This document shows, piece after piece, positions 52,179-61,973 of a stretch of 64,000 nt of DNA. The position numbers and the translations under genes are program-made. The notes below the pieces were generated by a model. The model had not been told where the DNA came from. It ran no database searches and saw only the letters and a list, made by a program, of their open reading frames with translations. Position 1 is the stretch's first letter; each line of letters begins with the position of its first letter. The DNA is taken from NCBI RefSeq assembly GCF_037029465.1, contig NZ_JAYMEM010000006.1:186001-250000 (forward strand). Reading direction: 5' to 3'. Origin of the DNA: Mesoflavibacter sp037029465 (GTDB lineage Bacteria > Bacteroidota > Bacteroidia > Flavobacteriales > Flavobacteriaceae).

Positions 52179-53483
52179 ATGGAGCACGTTATTATTATTG
52201 GTAACGGAATTTCGGGAGTTACCTTAGCACGACATATTAGAAAATTATCTGATAAAAAAATCACAATCATTTCTGCTGAAAGTGATTATTTTTTCTCTCG
52301 TACGGCGTTAATGTATGTCTACATGGGACACATGAAGTTTGAGCACACACAACCCTACGAAAATTGGTTTTGGAAGAAAAATAATATCGAATTAAAAAAA
52401 CGCTACGTTAACAGTATTGATACCGACAACAAAACACTTCATTTTGCAGAAGGTGACCAAATGAACTATGATAAATTAGTGATTGCAACAGGTAGCAAAC
52501 CTAATAAATTTGGTTGGCCAGGTGAAGACCTAAAAGGCGTACAAGGCTTGTACAGCAAACAAGATTTAGAAAACCTTGAAATCTATGCACCGAACAACAA
52601 AGTCTGTAAACGCGCAGTCATTGTTGGTGGCGGATTGATTGGTATTGAATTGGCAGAAATGTTTAATTCTAGAAATATCCCGGTAACATTTTTGGTACGA
52701 GAAAGCAGTTTTTGGAACAGCGTTTTACCAGAAGGCGAAAGCCAAATGATAAATAGACACATTAAAAATCATCATATCGATTTAAGACTTTCAACTAATT
52801 TGAAAGAAATCATTTCTGATGAAAACGGAAAAGTAAAATCCATCATCATTGAAGACACTGGCGAAGAAATTCCTTGTGATTTTGTAGGCTTAACTGCTGG
52901 TGTCTCACCCAATATTTCATTTTTAAAAGAAAGTAAAATCGACACCAACAAAGGTGTTTTAGTCAATCGTTTTTTAGAAACCAACATTAAAGATGTGTAT
53001 GCAATTGGTGATTGCGCCGAACAGCGTGAAGCTATCAGTAATCGCAGACCAATTGAAGCGGTTTGGTATACTGGACGCATGATGGGAGAAACTTTAGCGC
53101 AAACCATTTGCGGCAATAAAACGGAATACAAACCAGGACATTGGTTTAACAGCGCAAAATTTTTAGATATTGAATATCAAACGTATGGTTGGGTAAATGG
53201 CAAAAAAGGAAAACCTGATTACGAAGCTCATTTCCATTGGAAACATGAAGACTACACCAAATGTATGACTATAGCTTATCACAGAGACACAAATCAATTT
53301 TTAGGCATCAATACCTTTGACATAAGGCTACGTCACGACGTTTTTGATAAATGGCTTACCGAAAAACGTGATTTAGACTATGTGATTAACCATTTAGAAG
53401 CAGCCAATTTTGATCCAGAATTCTATAAGCGATTTGAAAACCAGATAAAAGCAAGCTATAATAACACCTTACAAACTAACTAA
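52179..53483 (+). CDS. FAD/NAD(P)-dependent oxidoreductase
   Basis: This 434-residue flavoprotein has an FAD fold (HVIIIGNGISGVTLARHI), an NAD fold (RAVIVGGGLIGIELAEMF) and the FAD-binding VYAIGDCAEQ. The general plan is that of nitrite-reductase or rubredoxin reductase-like proteins. The C-terminal ~100 residues form a family-specific domain. It ends one base before the Fe-S membrane protein gene, implying that the pair passes electrons between NAD(P)H and a membrane chain. Acceptor unknown. Confidence 0.87.
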   Translation: MEHVIIIGNGISGVTLARHIRKLSDKKITIISAESDYFFSRTALMYVYMGHMKFEHTQPYENWFWKKNNIELKKRYVNSIDTDNKTLHFAEGDQMNYDKLVIATGSKPNKFGWPGEDLKGVQGLYSKQDLENLEIYAPNNKVCKRAVIVGGGLIGIELAEMFNSRNIPVTFLVRESSFWNSVLPEGESQMINRHIKNHHIDLRLSTNLKEIISDENGKVKSIIIEDTGEEIPCDFVGLTAGVSPNISFLKESKIDTNKGVLVNRFLETNIKDVYAIGDCAEQREAISNRRPIEAVWYTGRMMGETLAQTICGNKTEYKPGHWFNSAKFLDIEYQTYGWVNGKKGKPDYEAHFHWKHEDYTKCMTIAYHRDTNQFLGINTFDIRLRHDVFDKWLTEKRDLDYVINHLEAANFDPEFYKRFENQIKASYNNTLQTN

Positions 53484-53484
53484 C

Positions 53485-55068
53485 ATGAGCTTAAAATTAA
53501 ATTACAGCATGTCTTTGGCTAATTCTTATGGATTAACAAAAACTCAAAAAATAGCTTCAGCAGTTGGTATTCTTGGTTTATTCATTTTGGTTTTAGCTTT
53601 ATTTAATGTTCAATTTCCTAATAAAGCAATTACGCTGACTATCGCTTTAAGCCTAATGTTTATTGGCGCTATTTGGTTTTCTAATAGTTTGTATTTAGAC
53701 AAATCTAAAGGCATAAAAAATGATGGTGTTTGGTTTAAATCTTTATCCGCTAGAGGACTAATTGGTTGGTTAATTGGTGTTGTTTTAACCTTATTTTACA
53801 TCGTACTTTATTTTTATCCGCAATATTTAGGTTTAGCTCAAAAAGGTGAAGAAAACACAGGTTTGGTTGCGCTTTTTGATCCGTTAAGTCAGCTTTTAAG
53901 CGGAAGAAACGCCAGCCAATGGTTTGTTTATGGTACGCTATACACGGTCGCTATTTTGGTTTTTGGCTATAAATTCATTTTAAAATATAGACACAATCGC
54001 TATGAACAAATTAGGACTATATCTGTCATGTTTTTTCAATTGGCTTTTGCGTTTTTAATTCCAGAATTTATGTACGTAATGAATAGCGATTTACCGTACT
54101 ACGATTTAAAAAATATTTGGCCTCTTAACTATTATAACTTCGAAAGTTATCGCATAAAAGCCTTTATCAGTGCTGAAAATATCGGTTTAGCGATGCTAAT
54201 TTTTGGTATCGTTTCAATATTTGTCATCACACCAATTTTAACCTACAAATATGGTAAACGCTGGTATTGTTCTTGGGTTTGTGGTTGTGGTGCATTAGCC
54301 GAAACTGCTGGTGATAGCTTCAGGCAATTAAGCGACAAATCTCAATTTGCTTGGAAGGTAGAGCGTTGGGTAATTCACTCGGTTTTAGTATTTGTAGTAC
54401 TTATGACTACTGCTGTCATACATAGTTATTTGGGTAATGACACAAGCAAATATTGGCTTACAAAATCGTCGTTTTTAATATTTGTAGCTTCATTTTTGAC
54501 CTTAATTTTTGTTGGAACATTTATTTTTAAACGTAAAGAATTAGCTAAAGACGCCAAATATGGTGCGATTGGCTACTTTGTGATTATTATGTCCTTATTT
54601 GCGTTGCATTATTTCGGCAAAGACAATTCGCTATTTTTATTTAAATCTGAAAGCTTAAGAAAAAGCTACGGATTTTTAATCGGTTCTATATTTTCTGGTG
54701 TTATTGGCACTGGCTTCTACCCTATTTTTGGTAGTCGTGTTTGGTGCAGATTTGGTTGTCCTATGGCGGCAATTTTAGGATTTCAACAACGCTTATTTTC
54801 AAAATTCAGAATTACAACCAATGGTGGACAATGTATTTCTTGTGGAAATTGCTCAACCTATTGCGAAATGGGAATTGACGTACGTGCCTATGCTCAAAAA
54901 GGCGAAAACATTGTACGATCAAGCTGTGTTGGATGTGGAATTTGCAGTGCTGTTTGCCCAAGAGGCGTTTTAAAATTAGAAAATGCCAGCATGAAAGGTC
55001 GCATAAACCCTAACGAAATCCTTCTTGGAAACGATGTAGACTTAATGGATTTAATAAATAACAAATAA
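53485..55068 (+). CDS. Membrane 4Fe-4S protein of NosR/NapH type
   Basis: This 527-residue protein has about ten helices. Polyferredoxin-type motifs WYCSWVCGCGALAE and VWCRFGCPMAAILGF lie in the membrane part, and two [4Fe-4S] sites lie at the end: CISCGNCSTYCEMG and CVGCGICSAVCPRG. Such proteins bridge quinols and Fe-S carriers. The upstream FAD oxidoreductase gene is co-transcribed. The exact pathway is unknown; a link to the hydrogenase is only conjecture. Confidence 0.88.
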   Translation: MSLKLNYSMSLANSYGLTKTQKIASAVGILGLFILVLALFNVQFPNKAITLTIALSLMFIGAIWFSNSLYLDKSKGIKNDGVWFKSLSARGLIGWLIGVVLTLFYIVLYFYPQYLGLAQKGEENTGLVALFDPLSQLLSGRNASQWFVYGTLYTVAILVFGYKFILKYRHNRYEQIRTISVMFFQLAFAFLIPEFMYVMNSDLPYYDLKNIWPLNYYNFESYRIKAFISAENIGLAMLIFGIVSIFVITPILTYKYGKRWYCSWVCGCGALAETAGDSFRQLSDKSQFAWKVERWVIHSVLVFVVLMTTAVIHSYLGNDTSKYWLTKSSFLIFVASFLTLIFVGTFIFKRKELAKDAKYGAIGYFVIIMSLFALHYFGKDNSLFLFKSESLRKSYGFLIGSIFSGVIGTGFYPIFGSRVWCRFGCPMAAILGFQQRLFSKFRITTNGGQCISCGNCSTYCEMGIDVRAYAQKGENIVRSSCVGCGICSAVCPRGVLKLENASMKGRINPNEILLGNDVDLMDLINNK

Positions 55069-55110
55069 TCCAAAAACAATTGTATTTTTGCGCTAAGATT
55101 ATAAGCCTAA

Positions 55111-55818
55111 ATGCCCAAAATAAAAGTCATTATTCCCGCTTTTAACGAGCAAGATTCAATAGCAAAAGTAATACAAGATATTCCTTCTTTAGTAGAAGAA
55201 ATAATTGTAGTTAGCAACAATTCTACAGATCTTACAGAAATCAACGCTAAAAATGCTGGAGCAACCGTTTTAACCGAAAATAACAAAGGTTATGGATACG
55301 CGTGTTTGAAGGGTATGGATTATATTGCTTCTACTTCGCTTAGCGATCCGTCTAAAAAACCTGATATTATTGTGTTTTTAGATGGCGATTATAGTGATTA
55401 TCCTGAAGAACTTACAAAAATAATTGCTCCAATTATTGAAGATAATATAGACTTAGTTATAGGTAGTCGCGTTAAAGAATTAAGAGAAGATGGTGCTATG
55501 ACGCCTCAACAAATCTTCGGAAATTGGCTAGCAACCAACTTAATGTCAATTTTTTTTAACGCTAAATTTACAGACCTTGGTCCCTTTAGAGCCATAAAGT
55601 ACGAAAAGCTGCTAGCCCTTAATATGGTTGACAAAACCTACGGTTGGACAGTAGAGATGCAACTAAAAGCACTAAAACAAAAACTAAGTTATACGGAAGT
55701 ACCTGTAAACTACAGAAATAGAATTGGCGTCTCAAAAGTTTCAGGAACGATAAAAGGTAGTATATTTGCAGGCATAAAAATTTTGTCCTGGATCTTTAAA
55801 TATAGTTTTAAACAGTGA
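55111..55818 (+). CDS. GT2 glycosyltransferase, DPM/DPG-synthase-like
   Basis: This 235-residue enzyme starts IKVIIPAFNEQDSIAKVIQD and has VVSNNSTDLTEI, VFLDGDYSDYPEEL with the DxD-like site, and LGPFRAIKYEKLLAL. These mark a dolichyl-phosphate-mannose or -glucose synthase-like family that loads sugars onto a lipid carrier. A -7 match TATTTTTG at 55083-55090 precedes it. It overlaps the next glycosyltransferase gene by 4 bp. Confidence 0.87.
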   Translation: MPKIKVIIPAFNEQDSIAKVIQDIPSLVEEIIVVSNNSTDLTEINAKNAGATVLTENNKGYGYACLKGMDYIASTSLSDPSKKPDIIVFLDGDYSDYPEELTKIIAPIIEDNIDLVIGSRVKELREDGAMTPQQIFGNWLATNLMSIFFNAKFTDLGPFRAIKYEKLLALNMVDKTYGWTVEMQLKALKQKLSYTEVPVNYRNRIGVSKVSGTIKGSIFAGIKILSWIFKYSFKQ

Positions 55819-57305
55819 TTTTAGAAACCACATTAATAGTCATTTACAGCATTTCGTTAATTTTAATATTCATGTATGCGTTAGCGCAATTAAACTTAAT
55901 GTTTAATTATTTAGCGGCTCAACGTAAAAAAGATAAATGCCCTAAATTAGACCTTAACAATCCAGAAGAAGTACCATACGTAACCATACAACTTCCAGTA
56001 TTTAACGAGTTGTATGTTATGGATAGATTATTAGACAATATTGCGTTGATAGATTATCCAAAGGACAAGTTAGAAATTCAGGTATTAGACGATTCTACAG
56101 ACGAAACCGTAATCACAACCAAAGCACACGTAGATAAATTAGCAGCAACAGGATTAGACATCAAACATATTACTAGAACCAACAGACAAGGGTTTAAAGC
56201 TGGTGCATTAAAAGAAGGATTAGAAGTTGCAAAAGGAGAATTTATCGCCATTTTTGATGCAGATTTCCTTCCAGATCACGACTGGCTACAAAAAACCATT
56301 CCGTATTTTAAAAATGATAAAATAGGTGTTGTACAAACCCGTTGGGCACATATCAACCGCGATTATTCAACGTTAACAAAAATACAAGCTTTTGCTTTAG
56401 ATGCACATTTTACTTTAGAGCAAGTAGGTCGTAATAGCAAAGGTCACTTTATCAATTTTAATGGTACAGCTGGTGTTTGGCGTAAAGAGTGTATTATTGA
56501 CGCAGGAAATTGGGAAGGCGACACACTTACAGAAGACTTAGATTTAAGTTACCGTGCGCAGCTAAAAAACTGGGAATTTAAATACCTAGAAGATGTTGAA
56601 ACTCCTGCAGAATTACCTGTTGTAATTAGTGCAGCAAGATCACAGCAATTTAGATGGAATAAAGGTGGCGCAGAAAACTTTAGAAAAATGCTTTGGCGTG
56701 TTTTAACTAGTAAGAATATATCAGTAAAAACAAAATTACACGGTATTTTACACTTGTTAAATAGTACCATGTTTTTAAATGTATTAATTGTGGGTATTTT
56801 AAGCATACCAATGCTTTACATTAAAAACGAATATGCACATTTAAGACCATATTTTTATATCATGAGCTTTTTTGTGATGAGTACCATTATCTTCTTTGTT
56901 TGCTACTGGATTATGTACAAACGTAGTCATGGCAACACGTTTAAAGACTTTATCAAATATATTGGTATGTTTTTTACGTTTTTCTCAATTGCAATGGGCT
57001 TTTCTTTACATAATTCTATTGCGGTTTTAGAAGGACATATTGGAAAACGTAGCGAATTTGTACGTACGCCAAAATTCAACATTAGTTCACTTAAAGATAG
57101 TTGGAAAGGCAATAAATACTTACGCAAAAACATAAGTATTAACGTTGTTTTTGAAGGTCTTTTAATGATCTATTTTGCTTTTGGAATGTACAGCGCGTTT
57201 ATTGTTGGTGATCAAGGTGGTGATTTTGGATTATTCCCTTTCCACTTAATGCTTACAATTGGTTTTGGATTTGTATTCTTTAAGTCTTTAACGTCAAAAG
57301 CTTAG
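55815..57305 (+). CDS. Processive-type GT2 glycosyltransferase, membrane bound
   Basis: This 496-residue enzyme has an N-terminal helix, then a cellulose-synthase-like domain (PVFNELYVMDRLLDNIAL, VLDDSTDET, FDADFLPDHDW, TEDLDLSYR and QQFRWNKGG as the QxxRW motif), then about four C-terminal helices. It should build or extend a polysaccharide or glycolipid at the inner membrane. The start at TTG/GTG-like codon 55815 overlaps the previous stop, so it is translated by coupling. Confidence 0.85.
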   Translation: MILETTLIVIYSISLILIFMYALAQLNLMFNYLAAQRKKDKCPKLDLNNPEEVPYVTIQLPVFNELYVMDRLLDNIALIDYPKDKLEIQVLDDSTDETVITTKAHVDKLAATGLDIKHITRTNRQGFKAGALKEGLEVAKGEFIAIFDADFLPDHDWLQKTIPYFKNDKIGVVQTRWAHINRDYSTLTKIQAFALDAHFTLEQVGRNSKGHFINFNGTAGVWRKECIIDAGNWEGDTLTEDLDLSYRAQLKNWEFKYLEDVETPAELPVVISAARSQQFRWNKGGAENFRKMLWRVLTSKNISVKTKLHGILHLLNSTMFLNVLIVGILSIPMLYIKNEYAHLRPYFYIMSFFVMSTIIFFVCYWIMYKRSHGNTFKDFIKYIGMFFTFFSIAMGFSLHNSIAVLEGHIGKRSEFVRTPKFNISSLKDSWKGNKYLRKNISINVVFEGLLMIYFAFGMYSAFIVGDQGGDFGLFPFHLMLTIGFGFVFFKSLTSKA

Positions 57306-57420
57306 TTTTTTTGGGCGTTACCACAAGTGGTCGCGCTATCCATTACTAGTTTTGGCTCGATGCAAGCCTTGCCAAAAGCTAACCATTACTATCGCTAACG
57401 CATGTACTTGCCAAAAACAA
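57306..57420 (+). repeat. Divergent copy of a flavobacterial intergenic repeat
   Basis: TTTTTTGGGCGTTACCACAA, followed by GTGGTCGCGCTATCC and later ATCGCTAACGC, resembles a repeat I remember downstream of many Bacteroidota genes. That repeat begins with GGGCGTTACC and ends with CGCTAACGC. No gene is visible here. Confidence 0.5.
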
Positions 57421-57474
57421 GTTCTAAACCTACTATAAAGCTTACTTTACAGCTTTATTAGCTATATTTGAGTA

Positions 57475-58836
57475 ATGCAAATAAATACAACATTTTTCAA
57501 ACTAAATAAGATTTCAATACTACTTACATTAGCTAGTTTGTTATTCTATTTTAGTTTTGCTTATAATCTAGTAAGAACAGACTACATAAAGCTTTTAACG
57601 CTTTATATTGCTTTATTTGTAGTTTGCTATAAACTTATCCAAATAGTCGGATACAATTTTAAATTTTTGTTAGTTACAGCTATTTTAAGTCGGCTAATTT
57701 TTATTGTAGCTACACCCAATTTATCACAAGATTTTTATCGTTTTATTTGGGACGGATACCTTAATCAATTAGGTATCAATCCTTACCTATATTCTGCTAC
57801 CGAAATTGTTAATCAAAACTTAGAACAACAAATGCCCAACCAACAACAACTTTACGATGGTATGGGTTGGCTAAGTCAAGGTAACAACAGTAATTATCCG
57901 CCTATTAATCAGTTGTTTTTTGTACTTGGTAATTGGTTTCCGGGAAGCAGTATACTAAGTTCTATAATTGGAATGCGTATATGTATTATCCTTGCTGATA
58001 TTGGAGTGATATTTTATGGAAGAAAATTATTAAAAGCTTTTCAACTTCCAGAAAAATCTATTTTTTTATATGCGTTAAACCCTTTAATTATTATTGAATT
58101 AACTGGTAATTTGCATTTTGAAAGCATAATGATATTTTTTATCATATTTAGTCTTTACCTTCTTCATAAAGGCAAATGGTTTTGGTCTGCTATATGTTTT
58201 GCATTTGCAATTTCAACTAAATTAATACCTGTTTTATTATTTCCATTTTTTATAAAATGGTTTTTAAAACACCACAACTTAAAATCCTTAATTGGTTTTT
58301 ATGCTGTTGTTGGTATTACTGTACTATTATTATTTTTACCCTTTATAAGTTCAGATTTTATTTCAAATTACGCCAATACAACTTCACTTTGGTTTAATAA
58401 TTTTGAATTTAACGCCAGCATTTATTACATAGCAAGAACTATTGGATACAGTATATCTGGATATAATCAAATTGCTATTATTGGTAAATGCTTAGCACTT
58501 TTAATTTTTATAATTGTTTGGTCTTTAGCTTTGTTTAGAAAAGTAAATAATATGCAACAATTAATAGTTAACATGCTTTTAGGCTTGACAGTTTACTTTT
58601 TATTAAGCACTACCGTTCATCCATGGTATTTAGCGACATTGGTTCTGTTTTCTGCGTTTTCAAACTATAAATATCCACTAATTTGGAGTATCGTTATCAT
58701 TTTAAGTTACTTGGCTTATGCAAATGCAGATAACATTGAAAATTTATGGCTTGTTGCATTAGAATATGCTGTAGTATTTCTATTTATGATTGGTGAGTTT
58801 TTCAACTTAAAACCTTTTAGAAATATTAAAATATAA
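57475..58836 (+). CDS. Multi-pass mannosyltransferase-like protein (GT87/DUF2029-like)
   Basis: This 453-residue protein has about eleven membrane helices. The loop motif LSQDFYRFIWDGYLNQLGIN gives the acidic-aromatic signature of GT-C enzymes, and SSTVHPWYLATL-like TTVHPWYLATL is another family mark. It likely transfers sugars from polyprenyl carriers, fitting the two GT2 genes before it. TATATTTG at 57463-57470 puts the likely transcript start almost at the ATG, so the mRNA may be leaderless. Confidence 0.8.
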   Translation: MQINTTFFKLNKISILLTLASLLFYFSFAYNLVRTDYIKLLTLYIALFVVCYKLIQIVGYNFKFLLVTAILSRLIFIVATPNLSQDFYRFIWDGYLNQLGINPYLYSATEIVNQNLEQQMPNQQQLYDGMGWLSQGNNSNYPPINQLFFVLGNWFPGSSILSSIIGMRICIILADIGVIFYGRKLLKAFQLPEKSIFLYALNPLIIIELTGNLHFESIMIFFIIFSLYLLHKGKWFWSAICFAFAISTKLIPVLLFPFFIKWFLKHHNLKSLIGFYAVVGITVLLLFLPFISSDFISNYANTTSLWFNNFEFNASIYYIARTIGYSISGYNQIAIIGKCLALLIFIIVWSLALFRKVNNMQQLIVNMLLGLTVYFLLSTTVHPWYLATLVLFSAFSNYKYPLIWSIVIILSYLAYANADNIENLWLVALEYAVVFLFMIGEFFNLKPFRNIKI

Positions 58837-58946
58837 CAGCATTTTAACGCAAATGTTAAAATTATTAGGAATAGAATATTTTAACATTTCGTAATTTTAT
58901 AATAGTTAATAAATGCTAGTTAACTAGCCAATCTAAAAAAATTATT

Positions 58947-59207
58947 ATGAGTTTAATATCAGAAAACGTTATCCCTGGAAACCACGGAAAAATATTTGAA
59001 ACCAACGCAAAAGAACTAGAAGATTTAGAACTAATTAAAAACGCTGCTCTTAGAGTTGATGGTGTAGAAAAAGTAATTATAGATGCAGATACCTATCCAA
59101 AACAATTTACTGTGCAAACTTCTAAATTAGTAGAGGTTATTTCAATAGAAAATGAAATTAATAAAACTGGCTTTCATGCCATTCCTAAATCTATTTTTCC
59201 TTTATAG
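58947..59207 (+). CDS. Small heavy-metal-associated-like protein
   Basis: This 86-residue protein has a ferredoxin-like fold pattern: LELIKNAALRVDGVEKVIID, then FTVQTSKLVEVISIENEINK. It resembles HMA domains, but the CxxC metal pair is absent, so it may not bind metal. It abuts the permease gene ATG directly. The 110-bp gap before it holds two palindromes (TTTAAC..GTTAAA at ~58845 and GCTAGTTAACTAGC at 58914-58927). Confidence 0.7.
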   Translation: MSLISENVIPGNHGKIFETNAKELEDLELIKNAALRVDGVEKVIIDADTYPKQFTVQTSKLVEVISIENEINKTGFHAIPKSIFPL

Positions 59208-60482
59208 ATGTCTGATAAAATAAAGCTTAAAGATGCGCTATCTATAGGTATTGGCGGTATGGTTGGCGGTGGTATTTTTGCAGTTTTAGGACTTGCAGTA
59301 TCACTTGCTCAAGGCGGTACGCCAATTGCTTTTTTAATAGCTGGTCTTTTAGCTTTAATTACTTCTTACAGCTACGCCAAGCTATCATTAACTTTTCCAG
59401 AACGTGGCGGAACGGTAAAATTTATCAATGAAGGTTTTGGCAAAACCATCTTTAGTGGCGGTATTAATAACTTACTTTGGGCAAGTTACATTATCATGCT
59501 ATCACTTTACGCGTCTGCTTTTGGGTCTTACGCACCAAATCTATATACGATTGTAAACGAATCCGTTGACTTTCACATCTACGCAAGTGCTGTTATTATT
59601 GGCGCCACTATTATAAATTATTACAGTATAAAAATTGTCGGAAAAATTGAATCTTTTGCGGTTATCGTTAAACTAATCATCCTTTTAGCTTTTGTAGGCA
59701 TTGGTTGTTATGGACTATTTGGAAGTGAACATTTATCACAATTATCTGTTTCTAATTGGGAAACGCCTTTAAAATTATTAACTGGCGGAATGGTAATTTT
59801 TGTTGCTTATGAAGGTTTTGAACTTATCGCTAATGCTGCTCCAGATGTTATTAATCCGAAAAAAAATATACCACGTGCCTATTACGGTTCTGTTATTTTT
59901 GTGATTTTACTTTACATTATTATTGCTATAGTTACTGTTGGTTCTTTACCTTTTTCTGAAATTAAAGAAGCTAAAGATTATGTTTTAGCTGAAGCTGCTA
60001 AACCCATGTTGGGACAAGTAGGTTTTACTATCATAACCATCGCAGCTTTAATTTCTACATTTTCTGCAATTAACGCTTCTATTTTAGGAGGTACAAGAGT
60101 AAGTTATGAAATTGCTGAAGATGACGAATTACCGCATCATTTAACTGGTAGATTATGGAATCAACCTATTGGTTTGTTAATCACTTCTGCACTTACTTTA
60201 ATTGTGGCTAATATTTTAAAATTAGAAAGTATTTCAACAACAGGTAGTGTTGGGTTTTTACTCATTTTTGCTATTGTCAACTATACAGGCTTTAAGCTTT
60301 ATGATAAAATTAATGGAGATAGAATTATTCCATTAGTTGGCTTTATACTTTGTATTACAGCATTGGCTGTGTTACTACAACAAGAATATAGTTCTAATAA
60401 AACAGGTGTAATTGTTGCTGTTTCAGTAATATTATTCTGTTTTATTATTGAGTATATTTATAAAAAATCTGAAGTCAAATAA
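59208..60482 (+). CDS. APC-superfamily amino acid permease
   Basis: This 424-residue permease has about twelve helices. It begins with the conserved IGIGGMVGGGIFAVLGLAV and has GGMVIFVAYEGFELIANAAP and INASILGGTRVSYEIAED, typical of APC transporters for amino acids. The specificity is unknown. The gene follows the HMA-like gene with no gap, suggesting that the small protein works with it. Confidence 0.9.
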   Translation: MSDKIKLKDALSIGIGGMVGGGIFAVLGLAVSLAQGGTPIAFLIAGLLALITSYSYAKLSLTFPERGGTVKFINEGFGKTIFSGGINNLLWASYIIMLSLYASAFGSYAPNLYTIVNESVDFHIYASAVIIGATIINYYSIKIVGKIESFAVIVKLIILLAFVGIGCYGLFGSEHLSQLSVSNWETPLKLLTGGMVIFVAYEGFELIANAAPDVINPKKNIPRAYYGSVIFVILLYIIIAIVTVGSLPFSEIKEAKDYVLAEAAKPMLGQVGFTIITIAALISTFSAINASILGGTRVSYEIAEDDELPHHLTGRLWNQPIGLLITSALTLIVANILKLESISTTGSVGFLLIFAIVNYTGFKLYDKINGDRIIPLVGFILCITALAVLLQQEYSSNKTGVIVAVSVILFCFIIEYIYKKSEVK

Positions 60483-60483
60483 T

Positions 60484-60512
60484 AAAAAAAGCGCCTAAAA
60501 AGGCGCTTTTTA
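60484..60512. terminator. Bidirectional terminator between convergent genes
   Basis: AAAAAAAGCGCC and GGCGCTTTTT form a GC-rich stem with A- and T-tracts on each side, suited to end both the permease and the amylase transcripts. Confidence 0.88.
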
Positions 60513-60535
60513 AAATTCAAATAAATAGTGTAAAA

Positions 60536-61960
60536 CTATTGCTTTACATAAATTTTATATGCGTTTGGTGCTAACTCAATTGCATCTCCTTTTAATTTGG
60601 TTGGTTGATTAGCAATGTAATCTAAATAACTTCCTTTTTGAGGTACGTTTGTTTTGATATTTTCATCTGAAATGTTTGCAATAAAAACAACCTCATCATC
60701 ACCTTTTGTTCTGCTAAATGCAATTACATTTGACCCTGCGTCTATTGCATTGTAAGCAGCTGCGTCTTTACCTCCGTTTAAGGCTGGATTAGTATTTTTT
60801 AATGCGCCTAAACGCTGTAATAAAGTAAAGTAATCTCCTTTAGTTTTTGGAATACTATCTTTTTCAAAAAACAATAATCTGTGATCTAAATCATACTCCT
60901 GACCAGAGTAAATTAAAGGCATACCAGGCATAGTGTAAGTTAAAGCTGTTAGTAATTCTTTGTTATCTGGCATACGTTCTTTTAATGTACCTGCCCAAGA
61001 ATTTTCGTCGTGATTTGTTACAAAATTCATGTTGATATCATCGTCTTGTAACACTGTATCTTGCTTTTTAATATACGCTTGAAAATCGTCTGCATTTTTT
61101 TCGCCTTTAGCTAATTCATTTAATAAATGATGACCTTCCCAAGCATATTGCATATCAAACGCTTTTTCTAATAACGCTGGTTGTTCTGCTTCGGCAAGCA
61201 TAAATACTGGTTTAATTTGCTTTAATTCTTTAGTTACTTCTTCAAAGAAATCTTGTGGTACTTTGTGCGCAACATCCATACGGTAACCATCAATATTAGC
61301 TTCGGTTAACCAGTATTTTAAATCATTAAGCATTTCTTTACGCATTTCCATGTTGTCATAATTTAAATCTGCAACATCAGTCCATCCCCAAGATTCGCCA
61401 GTATCAGGATTGATTGGGTCAATAATTTCTCCCTTTTCATTTTGAGTGTACCAATCTGGATGAGCTGTAATCCAAGGATGATCCCAACCTGTATGATTTG
61501 GTACCCAATCTACGATTACATAAATTCCATTGTCATGCGCAGTATCTACTAAGTTTTTAAAGTCTTCTAAATTACCAAATTCAGGGTTAATTGCTTTATA
61601 ATCTGATACTGAATAGTAACTACCTAAATATTTTGCACGTTCTTTTTCGTCTTCAATATCGCTGGTAAATTGTCCGTCAGTTGCTTTTCTTTTAACTTCA
61701 GAAATTGGGTTAATTGGCATCACCCAAATTACTTTTACACCTAAGTCTTTTAATACAGGAATATCCTTTGTAAAGGCATTAAAAGTACCTTCTGGCGAGT
61801 ATTGACGGATGTTAGCCTCATAGATTACTCCGCTTTCAATATCTGTATCTGTAATTGGCTGAAATGTATCTTCTTGTTTAGCTTCAGGCTCTGCTTGTTT
61901 TTGTTCTTCTTTACAAGCAAAAAGCACCGCTAATGTTAATAGTAAGATTAGTTTTTTCAT
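60536..61960 (-). CDS. GH13 alpha-amylase lipoprotein
   Basis: This 474-residue enzyme has a lipobox signal (MKKLILLLTLAVLFACKEE). GH13 regions are visible: VDWVPNHTGWDHPW (region I), GYRMDVAHK with the nucleophile Asp, FMLAEAEQP with the acid-base Glu, and FVTNHDENSW with the third Asp. It should cut alpha-1,4 glucans near the cell surface. It lies 13 bp after another GH13 gene. Confidence 0.93.
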   Translation of the reverse strand: MKKLILLLTLAVLFACKEEQKQAEPEAKQEDTFQPITDTDIESGVIYEANIRQYSPEGTFNAFTKDIPVLKDLGVKVIWVMPINPISEVKRKATDGQFTSDIEDEKERAKYLGSYYSVSDYKAINPEFGNLEDFKNLVDTAHDNGIYVIVDWVPNHTGWDHPWITAHPDWYTQNEKGEIIDPINPDTGESWGWTDVADLNYDNMEMRKEMLNDLKYWLTEANIDGYRMDVAHKVPQDFFEEVTKELKQIKPVFMLAEAEQPALLEKAFDMQYAWEGHHLLNELAKGEKNADDFQAYIKKQDTVLQDDDINMNFVTNHDENSWAGTLKERMPDNKELLTALTYTMPGMPLIYSGQEYDLDHRLLFFEKDSIPKTKGDYFTLLQRLGALKNTNPALNGGKDAAAYNAIDAGSNVIAFSRTKGDDEVVFIANISDENIKTNVPQKGSYLDYIANQPTKLKGDAIELAPNAYKIYVKQ

Positions 61961-61973
61961 GTTTATATTTATT

